Source of the DNA: CAILUF01 sp964505265
GTDB lineage: Bacteria > Pseudomonadota > Alphaproteobacteria > Rickettsiales > UBA1997
Assembly: GCA_964505265.1 (NCBI GenBank)
Contig: CAZDGN010000001.1
Span: 62,001 to 126,000, forward strand
DNA: 64,000 nt
Direction: 5' to 3'
Positions 36,792 to 46,139 of the stretch are shown one piece after another. Position 1 is the first letter of the stretch, and the number at the start of each line of letters is the position of its first letter. The position numbers and the translations under genes were made by a program. The notes beneath the pieces were generated by a model, which was not told where the DNA came from, did no database searches, and worked only from the letters and a program-made list of their open reading frames with translations.

Positions 36792-37277
36792 CTACAAAAT
36801 TTTTAACATAATTACATCGTCAACATATTCATTGTTAATTTTGGCAAAATTTGGACGAATGGCAATAATTTTGTATCCCAATTTTTCATATAAATTGATA
36901 GCAATTTTGTTATTAAAATTGCAACCGAGATATATTTGCAAAATATTTTTTTGTTTAGCAAAATTTTCAACAAATTTTATTAATTTGGTAGCAATTCCCA
37001 ACTTGCGATGGGAGTGCTTGATATATAGACCGCCTATCTCGGCGGTATGATTGATTTTATTTTTTTTAGCAATTTCAAAACTAATCATTCCTATTAAATT
37101 ATTTTCTTGAAAAAATCCAAACCAAAAGCTATTTTGTAATTTTTGTTGCCAGTCTAAATTAGAATATTTAATTTCTTCCTCAAAAGTTGACAAGAAATTA
37201 TTTGGTTCGGTTTTTAATGCTTCAAGCCGAAGATTAATAAATGAATTTAGTTGATTTGAATCAATAATTTTAATCAT
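36792..37277 (-). CDS. GNAT family N-acetyltransferase
   Basis: A 161-residue acetyl-CoA-dependent acetyltransferase of unknown substrate. Motif A is visible as AEIGGLYIKHSHRKLGIATKLIKFVENFA (the family R/QxxGxG/A appears as RKLGIA), and motif B as NNKIAINLYEKLGYKIIAIRPN. The N-terminal IDSNQLNSFINLRLEALKTEPNNFLSTFEEE resembles the RimI/SpeG-like start seen in many general GNATs. It lies one base after the small repeat-containing gene in the glmM operon. Whether it acts on proteins, polyamines or small molecules cannot be read. Confidence 0.85.
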   Translation of the reverse strand: MIKIIDSNQLNSFINLRLEALKTEPNNFLSTFEEEIKYSNLDWQQKLQNSFWFGFFQENNLIGMISFEIAKKNKINHTAEIGGLYIKHSHRKLGIATKLIKFVENFAKQKNILQIYLGCNFNNKIAINLYEKLGYKIIAIRPNFAKINNEYVDDVIMLKIL

Positions 37278-37278
37278 T

Positions 37279-37683
37279 TTAAATAATTATGCAGTGTTCA
37301 TTAGTTGGTGATAAAATTTCATGATCATAAACTTTAAAATTTTGCGGTGGCGGAAAAAATGCATTATGATGGTTTGAGAAAAATGAGTTAACAGAATATA
37401 ATATCGGGTCTCGTCTGTTGTTTGAGAAAAATGAGTTAACAGGATATAGTGTGGGGTCTTGTGTTTTATTACGATTAATATGAATCGCATATTGTATATG
37501 AAAATTATCATGAGATCTATTATTTGTTTGTGGAGTTGTCGATTTATTAGAAATTTTAGAAAGATTTATTGAACTAAAAGAAGAATTAAATATGTATTCG
37601 TTACCATTCCCAAATGTGGTTCTTGCTTGATTTGATCCGCCTCCAGCTCCAAGACCACCTGCAATAAAATTCAATAATGACAT
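37279..37683 (-). CDS. Small repeat-containing protein of unknown function
   Basis: A 134-residue protein that I do not recognise. The N-terminus is glycine-rich (FIAGGLGAGGGSNQA), the middle is Asn/Ser/Thr-rich, and residues about 72-104 contain two copies of a 16-residue unit with core RDPILYSVNSFFSN. At the DNA level this is a 48-base tandem duplication (37372-37467). It starts directly after the glmM stop and ends one base before the GNAT gene, so position supports real translation. No signal peptide or membrane segment is clear. It is unusually rich in Asn and His for a cytosolic housekeeping protein. Confidence 0.5.
   Translation of the reverse strand: MSLLNFIAGGLGAGGGSNQARTTFGNGNEYIFNSSFSSINLSKISNKSTTPQTNNRSHDNFHIQYAIHINRNKTQDPTLYPVNSFFSNNRRDPILYSVNSFFSNHHNAFFPPPQNFKVYDHEILSPTNEHCIII
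37372..37467. repeat. Two-copy 48-base tandem repeat
   Basis: Two adjacent copies with period 48 start with GTTTGAGAAAAATGAGTTAA at 37372 and 37420. They keep frame (16 codons) inside the small gene at 37279-37683. The first halves are almost identical and the second halves have diverged at several bases, so the duplication is not very recent. Confidence 0.85.
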
Positions 37684-39051
37684 TTAGTTATCCATAATTT
37701 TTTGTTTAATATTTTCGGCAATATTTTGAATTGCATTCAAATTTTTACCTTCAACCATGATTCGAATTAAATTTTCAGTTCCAGATTTGCGAACCAATAT
37801 TCTGCCTGATTTACCAACAATTTCTTGCTGTGATTTTATGTAATCTTGAATTTCATTTTTTTGCAAAGGATTGACCTCGCTTTGAAATTTTACATTTACT
37901 AAAATTTGTGGATTAAGACTAAAAATCTGCCTCAAATTGCTAATTTTTTGTTGCTTTTGATTGGCTAGAACTTCAAGAATTTGTAGTGAAGCAATTAGAC
38001 CGTCGCCAGTAGTGGAGTAGTCTGAAAGCACAATATGACCCGATTGTTCAGCGCCAAAATTACATTTTTGTTTTTTCATTTCTTCTAAAACATAACGATC
38101 GCCAATATTGGTGCGAATTGTAGAAACGCCAATATAATTTAAATATTCCTCCAGTGCCATATTAGACATTTGAGTTATGACCACCAAATCTTTTTTAAGC
38201 CTGCCTTCATTATGAAGTTTTTCAGCGATAAGAGCAATTAAAATATCGCCATCAATCATATTACCCAAATCATCAACTACCACTAATCTGTCGGCATCAC
38301 CATCAAGGGCAATACCAATATCAGCCTGATGTTTCAAGACTTGTTGTTGCAAATCATGCGGATGGGTGGATCCGCAATTTAGATTAATATTAAAACCATT
38401 TGGTTCGGTGTGAATTTCAATAACTTCTGCACCAAGCTCTCGAAAAATTGTGGGTGCGATATTGTAAGAAGCACCATTTGCGCAGTCGACTACAATTTTA
38501 ATATTGGTTAAATTTTTATCCTTTGGAAATGAATTTTTAACAAATTCAATATATCGTCCTTTTGGGTCTTCGAGCCTTTTTACCCGACCTAAATCATCAG
38601 ATTTTGCTAAATATTTTTCTAAATTGCTATCAATCATTTGTTCAATTTCAAATTCAATTTCGTCATCTAATTTGTTACCATCGCGATTGAAAATTTTGAT
38701 GCCATTATCACCAAATGGATTATGCGAAGCTGAAATCATTATGCCAATATCGGCTCGAAGCGAACGGGTAAGCATAGAAACTGCTGGTGTTGGCACTGGA
38801 CCTACTAAAAACACATCAAGACCCATAGCCACAAATCCTGAGGTTAAGGCGGGTTCAATCATATAGCCCGATAATCTGGTGTCTTTGCCAATTACTACAC
38901 GGTGGCGATGCGAATCATTAGTGAAAGCCTTGCCAAACCTTGCGCCAAGAGCCATACCAACTTTTAGGGCAATTTCTGCCGTCATCGGAAATTGATTGGC
39001 GGTGCCACGAATGCCATCGGTTCCAAAATATTTTTTATGAATTTTTGTCAT
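37684..39051 (-). CDS. glmM: Phosphoglucosamine mutase
   Basis: Interconverts glucosamine-6- and glucosamine-1-phosphate on the way to UDP-GlcNAc for peptidoglycan and lipid A. It is 455 residues. KKYFGTDGIRGTAN is the GlmM start. The phosphoserine is Ser109 in MISASHNPFGDNG. The metal loop DGDADRLVVVD and the sugar loop EQSGHIVLSDYSTTGDG are present, as is the phosphate-binding RKSGTENLIRIMVEG near the C-terminus. It starts 5 bases after a transporter gene. Intact and surely functional. Confidence 0.97.
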   Translation of the reverse strand: MTKIHKKYFGTDGIRGTANQFPMTAEIALKVGMALGARFGKAFTNDSHRHRVVIGKDTRLSGYMIEPALTSGFVAMGLDVFLVGPVPTPAVSMLTRSLRADIGIMISASHNPFGDNGIKIFNRDGNKLDDEIEFEIEQMIDSNLEKYLAKSDDLGRVKRLEDPKGRYIEFVKNSFPKDKNLTNIKIVVDCANGASYNIAPTIFRELGAEVIEIHTEPNGFNINLNCGSTHPHDLQQQVLKHQADIGIALDGDADRLVVVDDLGNMIDGDILIALIAEKLHNEGRLKKDLVVITQMSNMALEEYLNYIGVSTIRTNIGDRYVLEEMKKQKCNFGAEQSGHIVLSDYSTTGDGLIASLQILEVLANQKQQKISNLRQIFSLNPQILVNVKFQSEVNPLQKNEIQDYIKSQQEIVGKSGRILVRKSGTENLIRIMVEGKNLNAIQNIAENIKQKIMDN

Positions 39052-39056
39052 CTTAT

Positions 39057-39947
39057 TTATAAACTTAAAATGGTAATAATTGAAAATAATGTAATAAAAA
39101 TGCCGATAAGATTTTTTATATTATGTTTTTCATTAAAATAATAAATTGAAATTAAAATGGCAATTATTATTTCAATTTGAGCTAATATTTTTACCCCCAA
39201 TACCTCGCCAAAACTGTAAGCGCTATACCAAAAAAAGGAGCCAATAAAACTAAAAATACTGGCAATAAAAAAAGATTTTCGATTTTGAGCATGCCACAAT
39301 GATTTAATACTTGAAATCAATGATTTTTCTTTAATTTTAATTAAAATAAAAAAAATATTTTGAAAAAAAATTGTCCATAACAAAACTATGGTTGATGCCA
39401 AAAAAATATGGTAATTCTCGTTAATTAAAATTTGAGTTGCATCTTTTAAATTAAAGGCGGTAATGGCAAAACAAGAACCACATAAAATGCCATAAAAATT
39501 TTTTGGATTTTTGATTGAATCAATAAATTCTTGGCGATTATTAAATTTAAAATCACTCATTAAAATAATTCCGATAAAAGATAAAATTAATAACAATATT
39601 TTAAATGGTAATATTTTAAGATTGTAAAAAAAGTAGCCGATTATTAAAGCTTGAATTGTTTCGGTCTTGCCTAGAGCAACTGCGATTGAAAAATTTTTAC
39701 TCTGCATTGCTTTAATCAAAAAAATACTTCCTAACATTTGAAAAAAAGCATTGGTTAAGATATATTTAAAAAAAACAAAATTGTAGTTTTGGAAAGTGAG
39801 TAATACTAAAATTATGGCAATTGGAAATGGCATAATAAATCTTGCCCAAGAAGAGGTTATGGCATCTACTTTTTTTGATAAATTTTTTTGTTCCAGATTG
39901 CGAAAAATTTGAAAAAAAACTGCAAGTAAAGTTAAAATTATCCACAT
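39057..39947 (-). CDS. EamA/DMT-family transporter
   Basis: A 296-residue inner-membrane protein with ten hydrophobic segments in two halves, as in the drug/metabolite transporter superfamily. WIILTLLAVFFQIFRNLEQKNLSKKVDAITSSWARF at the start and the mid-protein NFYGILCGSCFAITAFNLKDA mark the two repeats. The substrate is unknown. It begins immediately after the alaS stop codon (no gap) and is followed by glmM after 5 bases. It differs clearly from the second DMT gene at 41965, so a recent duplication is unlikely. Confidence 0.75.
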   Translation of the reverse strand: MWIILTLLAVFFQIFRNLEQKNLSKKVDAITSSWARFIMPFPIAIILVLLTFQNYNFVFFKYILTNAFFQMLGSIFLIKAMQSKNFSIAVALGKTETIQALIIGYFFYNLKILPFKILLLILSFIGIILMSDFKFNNRQEFIDSIKNPKNFYGILCGSCFAITAFNLKDATQILINENYHIFLASTIVLLWTIFFQNIFFILIKIKEKSLISSIKSLWHAQNRKSFFIASIFSFIGSFFWYSAYSFGEVLGVKILAQIEIIIAILISIYYFNEKHNIKNLIGIFITLFSIITILSL

Positions 39948-41981
39948 TTATAATTGCAAAGTTTGTTTTAAAAAATTTAGCGCATCGGGAATTTTGTTGA
40001 TATAAACTCCGGCTCCCATCGCCAAATCTTTTTTGCCACCTCCGCCCTTGCCACCAATAATTTCAGTGATTTGCGGTAAAATTTTGCTTGCATCAAATTT
40101 ATTAGTTAAGTCGTTAGAAATCGCTAAACAAACTGCAACCTTATCATCGATAATGCCAAAAAAAACTAAAATTTGGGATTTAGAAAATTGTTGGGATTTT
40201 TGCGCAAACATCATGATTTCTCGAAGGTCTTTGCTGTCGGTTTCTTTGAAAATATGATGAGAAAAATTGATACTTTTTATGTTTTCGGTTTGAATTTTTT
40301 GTAAATTTTGGCTCCAAATTTCTTGTTTTAAACGCAAAATTTCCTTATCTTTTTCCTTAATATTTTGTAAAAAATCAATTCCAATTTGGGTAGTCTTTTC
40401 TAGGGCTTGATTTAGGTTTTGACTTTGACTTTTATTGATAATTTTTGGAGTATTTTCGTTAAGAAAATAACTTAAATCATCATAGCCAACTTTGTTTGAT
40501 AAAAACTCGTTTTCAGCAATTTTTACCTCATCAAATTGTTGCTTTACCTTAAGAGAATTCAATAAAGCGTAGAATTTTTGTTCTTGGAGTTTTAAATGTT
40601 GAAGTGCGTAAAAACCTGATTTGGCAGTAATTCTACGAACTCCAGATGCTACTCCATTTTCAGAGATAATTTTAAAAATTCCAATATTGCCAGTATTTTC
40701 AACATGAGTTCCGCCGCATAATTCAACCGAAGGGCCCATGGCAACAACTCGAACGATATCGTCATATTTTTCGCCAAAAAGAGCCTCGGCACCGGAATTT
40801 CTGGCCTGATCAATTGGCATTTCATTGGTATGAATTTTTGAATTTTGACGAATGTAAAAATTGACCAACTCCTCAACCTGTTCAATTTCTTCATTTGACA
40901 TCGCGCGATTTAAATTAAAATCGAAAGTAAGTTGTTTGGCATCAACATTTGAACCTTTTTGCGAGATGGAATTGCCCAAAACCTCTTTCAAAGCCTTGTG
41001 CAAAAGGTGAGTTGCCGAGTGATTTTGTGCCCGAAATTGGCGATTGCGATTATTGACGATGGCAATAACTTCATCGCCGATTGATAGATTTCCTTTAAAA
41101 TCGGCAACGAAATGCGCAAAAAGATTTCCAGCAAATTTTTTGGTTTCCAAAATATCGACAAAATTTTCAATATTATTATAGTCAATTGGTTTATTTTCTT
41201 GATAATTTGTTGAAATAAATAAATTTCCATCATCGCCTTTTTGACCACCTGAAGTAGCATAAAATGGGGTTTGGTCAAGAATTATAAAAATTAAATCACC
41301 AGCTTTTTTTTCAATTAAATTTAAATTCGATACTTCTTTAAGATTATGAAAAATTCCTAAAATTTTTGCTCGTGCTTTAGTGGTTTGGTGATATAAAAAT
41401 TTAGTTTCACCAAATCTTTCTTTAAGTGTAAAAAAGATTTTGTCATCAGCGATTTCACCACTTCCAGCCCAACTTTGACGGGCTCTTTGGCGTTGATTTT
41501 CCATTTCTGATTCAAATTTATCGAGATCAATTTCTAAATTATTTTCGCTACAAATATTTTGTGTTAAATCAAGCGGAAAGCCAAAAGTGTCGTAGAGTTT
41601 AAAGGCAATTTCCCCTGATAATTTTTGCTTTGAATTATTAGAATTTTTAATTTTGGCAATTTCTTCATCCAAAATTTTTAAGCCATTTTCGAGGGTTTCA
41701 CGAAATTTTTCTTCTTCATTTTTTAAGGTTTCGATAATTACATTTTTAGCCCTAGATAATTCGGGAAAATTTTCCCCCATTTCGGTAATTAAAGCTACAA
41801 CCAATTGGTGCATAATTAAATTTTTTGCTCCCAATTTATGAATTTGGCGAACACTTCTGCGAATAATTCTGCGAAGTACGTATCCTCTACCTTCATTACT
41901 TGGTAAAATGCCATCGGCAATTAAAAAACAGCTAGAGCGTAAATGATCGGCAATGATTTTATATTCAGTTTTTAAAGACAT
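39948..41981 (-). CDS. alaS: Alanyl-tRNA synthetase, C-terminal part lacking the catalytic core
   Basis: A 677-residue protein corresponding to AlaRS from about residue 240 onward. It opens with YKIIADHLRSSCFLIADGIL and SNEGRGYVLRRIIRR, the start of the tRNA-recognition domain. The editing domain follows with HSATH (His321, His325) and CGGTH (Cys422, His426). The C-Ala domain ends with GGKGGGGKKDLAMGAG. The class II aminoacylation core (motifs 1 and 2, about 240 residues) is absent; an in-frame stop lies two codons upstream of the ATG, and the start overlaps the transporter gene by 17 bases. The long intact frame suggests a working subunit of a split AlaRS, with the catalytic half elsewhere. 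Alone it could only edit mischarged tRNA-Ala. Confidence 0.93.
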   Translation of the reverse strand: MSLKTEYKIIADHLRSSCFLIADGILPSNEGRGYVLRRIIRRSVRQIHKLGAKNLIMHQLVVALITEMGENFPELSRAKNVIIETLKNEEEKFRETLENGLKILDEEIAKIKNSNNSKQKLSGEIAFKLYDTFGFPLDLTQNICSENNLEIDLDKFESEMENQRQRARQSWAGSGEIADDKIFFTLKERFGETKFLYHQTTKARAKILGIFHNLKEVSNLNLIEKKAGDLIFIILDQTPFYATSGGQKGDDGNLFISTNYQENKPIDYNNIENFVDILETKKFAGNLFAHFVADFKGNLSIGDEVIAIVNNRNRQFRAQNHSATHLLHKALKEVLGNSISQKGSNVDAKQLTFDFNLNRAMSNEEIEQVEELVNFYIRQNSKIHTNEMPIDQARNSGAEALFGEKYDDIVRVVAMGPSVELCGGTHVENTGNIGIFKIISENGVASGVRRITAKSGFYALQHLKLQEQKFYALLNSLKVKQQFDEVKIAENEFLSNKVGYDDLSYFLNENTPKIINKSQSQNLNQALEKTTQIGIDFLQNIKEKDKEILRLKQEIWSQNLQKIQTENIKSINFSHHIFKETDSKDLREIMMFAQKSQQFSKSQILVFFGIIDDKVAVCLAISNDLTNKFDASKILPQITEIIGGKGGGGKKDLAMGAGVYINKIPDALNFLKQTLQL

Positions 41982-42879
41982 TTTTTAGAATTTTGTTTAA
42001 ACTATTTTTATTCACAAATTCAATCGAAATTGCAACTATTATTAAAATTAAACCAAAGGTTCCAAAAATTGTAAAGGTGAAATTTTCTAAAAATGCAGAA
42101 ACAATCAATGCAATTGTTGGGTAAATTAATGCAGTGTAATTGGCTCTAACTGAACCAATTTTTTGTATTAAATAATATAGACACAAAAAGGCAACGATTG
42201 AGGAAAAAAATATTTGATAAAGTAATGAATAAATAAATTTAGTTGAATAATCAAATTCAAAATTATGGCTTAAAGCGAGATTTAAAATAAATAAAAAAAC
42301 CGAGCTAAAGCCAGAATAATAGGCAATTGCGGTGAATAAAGGAGTATGATTCTGGTTGCGGTTTTTTTCTACTAAAAAATTGCCAAAAGAAAATACAATC
42401 ATCATAAAAATTCCAAGAACGAAACCCAGAATTTTTTGGCTCAATGGTGAATTGTCAAATTGCAAGAAGGGAGCGATAAATAATATTAATCCAATGGTGC
42501 CGATAGTGCTGCTTATGATAATTTTTTTCTGAATTTTTTTGCCATCGAAAATAGCTTTAAAAATTTCTGAAGTGATAATTGTTAGACTAAAAATTACTGC
42601 AATCATACCGCTTGGAATAAATTTACTGGCATGATAACCGATAATAAAATTCAAGAAAAAATTGCAAAAGGCGATGCTTAGAAAAAATTTATATTCAGTT
42701 TTGAAGGGTTTTAATCTTTTATTAGTGATTATGCATAGTAAAAACATTATTAGGGAGACGGGGAGGAAACGGTAAAATAATGAAATTTCGGGTGGCAAAA
42801 ATGATTGAACCTGAAATTTCATTGCAATCCAGCTAAAACCCCAAGCAAAGCACATTCCAATGAAGGCAGTTAATGTCAT
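41965..42879 (-). CDS. EamA/DMT-family transporter
   Basis: A 304-residue protein with ten hydrophobic segments. The N-terminal repeat shows CFAWGFSWIAMKFQVQSFLPPEISLFYRF, a common EamA pattern (WGxxxxxxK and P..xxxxRf). The second repeat begins near QKILGFVLGIFMMIVFSFGNFLVEKN. The end (VRANYTALIYPTIALIVSAFLENFTFTIFGTFGLILII) has the family's closing signature. The substrate is unknown. It starts directly after the RNase J stop, and its last 17 bases overlap the start of alaS, indicating coupled translation. Confidence 0.8.
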   Translation of the reverse strand: MTLTAFIGMCFAWGFSWIAMKFQVQSFLPPEISLFYRFLPVSLIMFLLCIITNKRLKPFKTEYKFFLSIAFCNFFLNFIIGYHASKFIPSGMIAVIFSLTIITSEIFKAIFDGKKIQKKIIISSTIGTIGLILFIAPFLQFDNSPLSQKILGFVLGIFMMIVFSFGNFLVEKNRNQNHTPLFTAIAYYSGFSSVFLFILNLALSHNFEFDYSTKFIYSLLYQIFFSSIVAFLCLYYLIQKIGSVRANYTALIYPTIALIVSAFLENFTFTIFGTFGLILIIVAISIEFVNKNSLNKILKNVFKN

Positions 42880-44619
42880 TTAGTGTATATTTAAAATATT
42901 AATCTCAAGAGCGGGGCGCTTGCCCATAAAATCTTCAAGAATTTTTAACAGGTTGGAGCGAAGAGCTTTTTCAATTTCGGCGATAATTTTGGATTCTTTA
43001 ATTTTTTTCTTTTTTTTCTTTAGAAAATTTAAGCCAAAGCCATCATTTAAATTGAGCTGGCGAGCCTTATTGCGAACAAAAATCTCGATTTCTTTACGAA
43101 TAATGTCTTCAGCTTCTGGGTCGCTTTTAAAATCGTAGGCTCCAACTGAATTAATAATAATTCTAGATTGAATTTTAAGGTTGTCATTGACGGCAAAACT
43201 AATGAATATAATCCCAGCTTCTTGCAATTTTTTTCTTTCACGAATTATATCGCTTTTTAAATCGAGTAATTGCTTGCCATCAACACCAATATAGCCAGTT
43301 TTTACGAAGCCAACTTTGTCGGAAGAAATAATATTATTTTTATCAATTTTGATGGCTAAACCATTTTCAATTTGAATGGTTTTTTCAACTCCACATTCTT
43401 TTGCAAGTTCGCAGTGAGTTTTGGTGTGAATAAACTCGCCATGAACTGGAATTGCAAGTTTTGGGCGAGCTAGAGCATAAAGCTCGCGCAATTCTTCTTT
43501 TGACGGATGTCCTGAAACATGAACAAAATGGTCTTTTTCGGTCATAACGTCAATTTGTTTTTTGGCAAGCAAATCAAATAATTCGAAGATTTTTTTCTCG
43601 TTTCCTGGAATAATTTTTGAAGAAAAAATCATCAAATCGCCTTTGGTAAAATGAATTGTTGGATGGGTGTTGGAGGCAATTTTACGTGTTCCAGCAAGGG
43701 GTTCTCCTTGACAACCAGTTGAGATAATTAAAATTTCTTTTTTGTCGTAAAATTTAATTTCGCGGTCAGAAATAAATTCAAAATTATCTAATAAATAACC
43801 ACTTTTTTTGGCAACATCGAGTAATCTGTGAAGTGAAAATCCAACCAATACAACTTTTCTACCAACTTCTTTAGCAATTGAGGCAATTGTGTGAATTCTA
43901 GCAATATTTGAGGCGAAGGTTGTGACTCCAACATAGCCATTGCGATTGACAATAAGACTTTTAAGTGAATCGTGTAAATCACCTTCCGATTTTGAGTGTC
44001 CTTCATTGATGGCATTGGTGGAGTCGCAAACCACTACATCAATTTCACCCGCATCGCCATATTTTTTAATTTTTTCAATTTCGCTGATCTCGCCAACCAC
44101 AGGATTATGGTCAAATTTCCAGTCACCAGTATGCAAAACATTACCTTTTGGAGTTTTGATTAAAAGTGCCTTCATTTCTGGAACTGAGTGGGTAAGTCCA
44201 ATAAATTCAATTTCAAATGAGTGAAGTTTTAAAGGCTTAGAAGCATCAATTATGTTGATTGGAACCAACTTATCAAGTTTGAATTCGGATAATTTGCTTT
44301 TTAAAAAATTCGCACCAAATTGAGTGGCAAAAACTGGTACTTCAAGCTCTTTCCATAAATATTGGACTGCACCCATATGATCTTCATGAATATGGGTTAA
44401 GATAATTGCTAAAAGATTATGTCGATTTTGTTTGATAAAAGTAATATCTGCGGTCATCATATCTACACCAGGAATGTTATAAGCAAAGCCAACTCCGCAA
44501 TCAATCATAATCCATTTGCCATCCAGGTGATACAAATTAAGGTTCATGCCAATTTCATTGGCTCCACCTAAGGGTAAGAAAATCAGGTCTTCACGATGTT
44601 TTTTTAAATTTAAATCCAT
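42880..44619 (-). CDS. rnj: Ribonuclease J family metallo-beta-lactamase nuclease
   Basis: 5' exonuclease/endonuclease acting in RNA decay and processing. It is 579 residues. The zinc motif HIHEDH gives His76, His78, Asp80 and His81 (ILTHIHEDHMGA). Further metal and beta-CASP residues are in GLTHSVPEMKALLIKT, HTGDWKFD, CDSTNA, and the late VHVSGHPSKEEL and IPVHGEF. The C-terminal domain follows, with an unusual KKKKKKIKESK patch at about residues 537-548. RNase J is standard in alphaproteobacteria, alongside RNase E. It lies 12 bases after the LpoA-like gene. Confidence 0.95.
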   Translation of the reverse strand: MDLNLKKHREDLIFLPLGGANEIGMNLNLYHLDGKWIMIDCGVGFAYNIPGVDMMTADITFIKQNRHNLLAIILTHIHEDHMGAVQYLWKELEVPVFATQFGANFLKSKLSEFKLDKLVPINIIDASKPLKLHSFEIEFIGLTHSVPEMKALLIKTPKGNVLHTGDWKFDHNPVVGEISEIEKIKKYGDAGEIDVVVCDSTNAINEGHSKSEGDLHDSLKSLIVNRNGYVGVTTFASNIARIHTIASIAKEVGRKVVLVGFSLHRLLDVAKKSGYLLDNFEFISDREIKFYDKKEILIISTGCQGEPLAGTRKIASNTHPTIHFTKGDLMIFSSKIIPGNEKKIFELFDLLAKKQIDVMTEKDHFVHVSGHPSKEELRELYALARPKLAIPVHGEFIHTKTHCELAKECGVEKTIQIENGLAIKIDKNNIISSDKVGFVKTGYIGVDGKQLLDLKSDIIRERKKLQEAGIIFISFAVNDNLKIQSRIIINSVGAYDFKSDPEAEDIIRKEIEIFVRNKARQLNLNDGFGLNFLKKKKKKIKESKIIAEIEKALRSNLLKILEDFMGKRPALEINILNIH

Positions 44620-44631
44620 TTTATTTTTTTA

Positions 44632-46125
44632 TTAATATTTCAAAAATCTTTCAACCGAATTTTCTAAGGTATCAAATCTTTGGTTGCCAACTTGCAATAC
44701 GGCTAAGTTGCGTTGAACTGCTCCATTTGGAAGGAATCTAAAGATGCCGTCAATTCCTGTAAAATCATTACTATGTTTTTCGCTAAAATCAATAAAATCC
44801 TTAAAGTTAATTCTTAGATTTTTTTTATCTTGAGCAATCATCGCGATAGCAGTTGTAAAATCATAGGCTAAAGAGGCAATTCTCGGTGGAAATTTGCCAA
44901 AGGAACTATAATAATTTTTTATGAAGGATTGGAATTTTTCAGGTTCTGGTGCAGGAAACCAAGCGCCCAAAAGGTTAATATCCTTAAGGGTGGATGGGTC
45001 GTCCCATTGTGAAGAACCGATTAATTGGAACTGTCTTTCCTCTTTATTTAAATTAACAATCGAACTGGCGATTTTTGATAATATTTTTCCAGATTCAGGA
45101 ATGAATATAACTTGGGGATAAATGCGGTCATAATCTCCTAGATATGATGTATCGCGGTTTTTTGATTTGGTTGGAACACCAAATGAATTTACCACTCTAT
45201 TTACAGCTCGATCAATATCTAGGTTGGTTGGTTCATAAAATTCGGAGGTAATAAAATTGCCATCTCTAGCCCTTACAAATTTTTTGAGATAATCGGTTGA
45301 AATCTTGCCGTATGAGTTATTTGGAGCTAAAATTGCAAAGTTAAATTTTCCTTTATCCATAGCAAAATTTACAATTCTATCGATTTGAGTTTCTGGCAAT
45401 ATTCCACCAACAAACACTCCACCAAATTCGGTGGTTTTGTTAAGTAATTCAAAATTATTTGATAGTGAAATAACTGTTATATCATTGTCCCTAGCAAGTT
45501 TTTCTATGGCAAAGGTGTTATTACTAAAAATTGGTCCAATTACAACTTTAATGTTGCGATCAATAATTTCTTTGAAGGTTTTTTGGTTGTCTTGGATTGA
45601 TTCTTTGGAGTCAAATAATATGAGTTCAATTTTGTTATTTAAGTCATTTTCGAATAATGCTAAGGTCGAAGCATTAAAAATACTCCAACCTAAATCCTTA
45701 TATTTGCCAGAAAATGGTAAAAATAGGGCGACAGGAATTTTGCGGTGATATTGTTTTGGAATTTGCAAATCAGAAATTTCTAGATTTCTTGAGGTGCTTG
45801 GTCTTAAAAGAAGGGCTTCTTGTTCAGTTAAATTAGGGTTTTGCTCTGGAGCGACCCCCAAAGGGTTTTGGTTTTGAAAATTGTTAAAATTTTGATTTGG
45901 ATTTGAAAAATTTATATCTGTTTGATTTTTTTCTTCTTGAAATTTTTGTTTGTTAATATTTTTTTTAGAATTAATATTATTTTCTTTGGTGATAATTTTA
46001 TCGGAAACAATGCTATCGGTTGCATATTCTTGATCATTTTCATCAAAGTTTTGTCTAAATTTTAAATCATGCATATTGCAAGAGCTTAAAAATCCAAACA
46101 AAATAATAAAAAATATATTTTTCAT
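44632..46125 (-). CDS. LpoA/LppC-like lipoprotein with periplasmic-binding-protein fold
   Basis: A 497-residue outer-membrane-type lipoprotein: signal MKNIFFIILFGFLSSC with lipobox LSSC and acylated Cys16. A low-complexity Asn/Gln/Glu linker (about 45-105) leads to a type I periplasmic-binding domain: IPVALFLPFSGKYKDLGWSI, VVIGPIFSNNTFAIEKLA, FNFAILAPNNSYGKISTDYL, and ASLAYDFTTAIAMIA. This matches the penicillin-binding-protein activator family (LpoA C-terminal domain) found upstream of rsmI in many alphaproteobacteria. The TPR-rich N-terminal half of enterobacterial LpoA is absent. It is divergent from rsmI across 14 bases. Activation of PBP1A-type peptidoglycan synthases is the inferred role. 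Confidence 0.82.
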   Translation of the reverse strand: MKNIFFIILFGFLSSCNMHDLKFRQNFDENDQEYATDSIVSDKIITKENNINSKKNINKQKFQEEKNQTDINFSNPNQNFNNFQNQNPLGVAPEQNPNLTEQEALLLRPSTSRNLEISDLQIPKQYHRKIPVALFLPFSGKYKDLGWSIFNASTLALFENDLNNKIELILFDSKESIQDNQKTFKEIIDRNIKVVIGPIFSNNTFAIEKLARDNDITVISLSNNFELLNKTTEFGGVFVGGILPETQIDRIVNFAMDKGKFNFAILAPNNSYGKISTDYLKKFVRARDGNFITSEFYEPTNLDIDRAVNRVVNSFGVPTKSKNRDTSYLGDYDRIYPQVIFIPESGKILSKIASSIVNLNKEERQFQLIGSSQWDDPSTLKDINLLGAWFPAPEPEKFQSFIKNYYSSFGKFPPRIASLAYDFTTAIAMIAQDKKNLRINFKDFIDFSEKHSNDFTGIDGIFRFLPNGAVQRNLAVLQVGNQRFDTLENSVERFLKY

Positions 46126-46139
46126 AAATATTTAGTTAA

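Noticed and set aside
37372..37467. CRISPR-like repeat
   Set aside because: Only two directly adjacent copies with no unique spacers, in frame within a gene; it is a coding tandem duplication.
39948..41981. Stand-alone AlaX-type editing protein
   Set aside because: AlaX proteins lack the long tRNA-recognition region present here; this is the full AlaRS C-terminal part, so a split synthetase fits better.
39057..42879. Recent duplication of the two DMT transporters flanking alaS
   Set aside because: Their sequences share only the general family pattern, so they are distant paralogues and not a fresh duplication that broke alaS.
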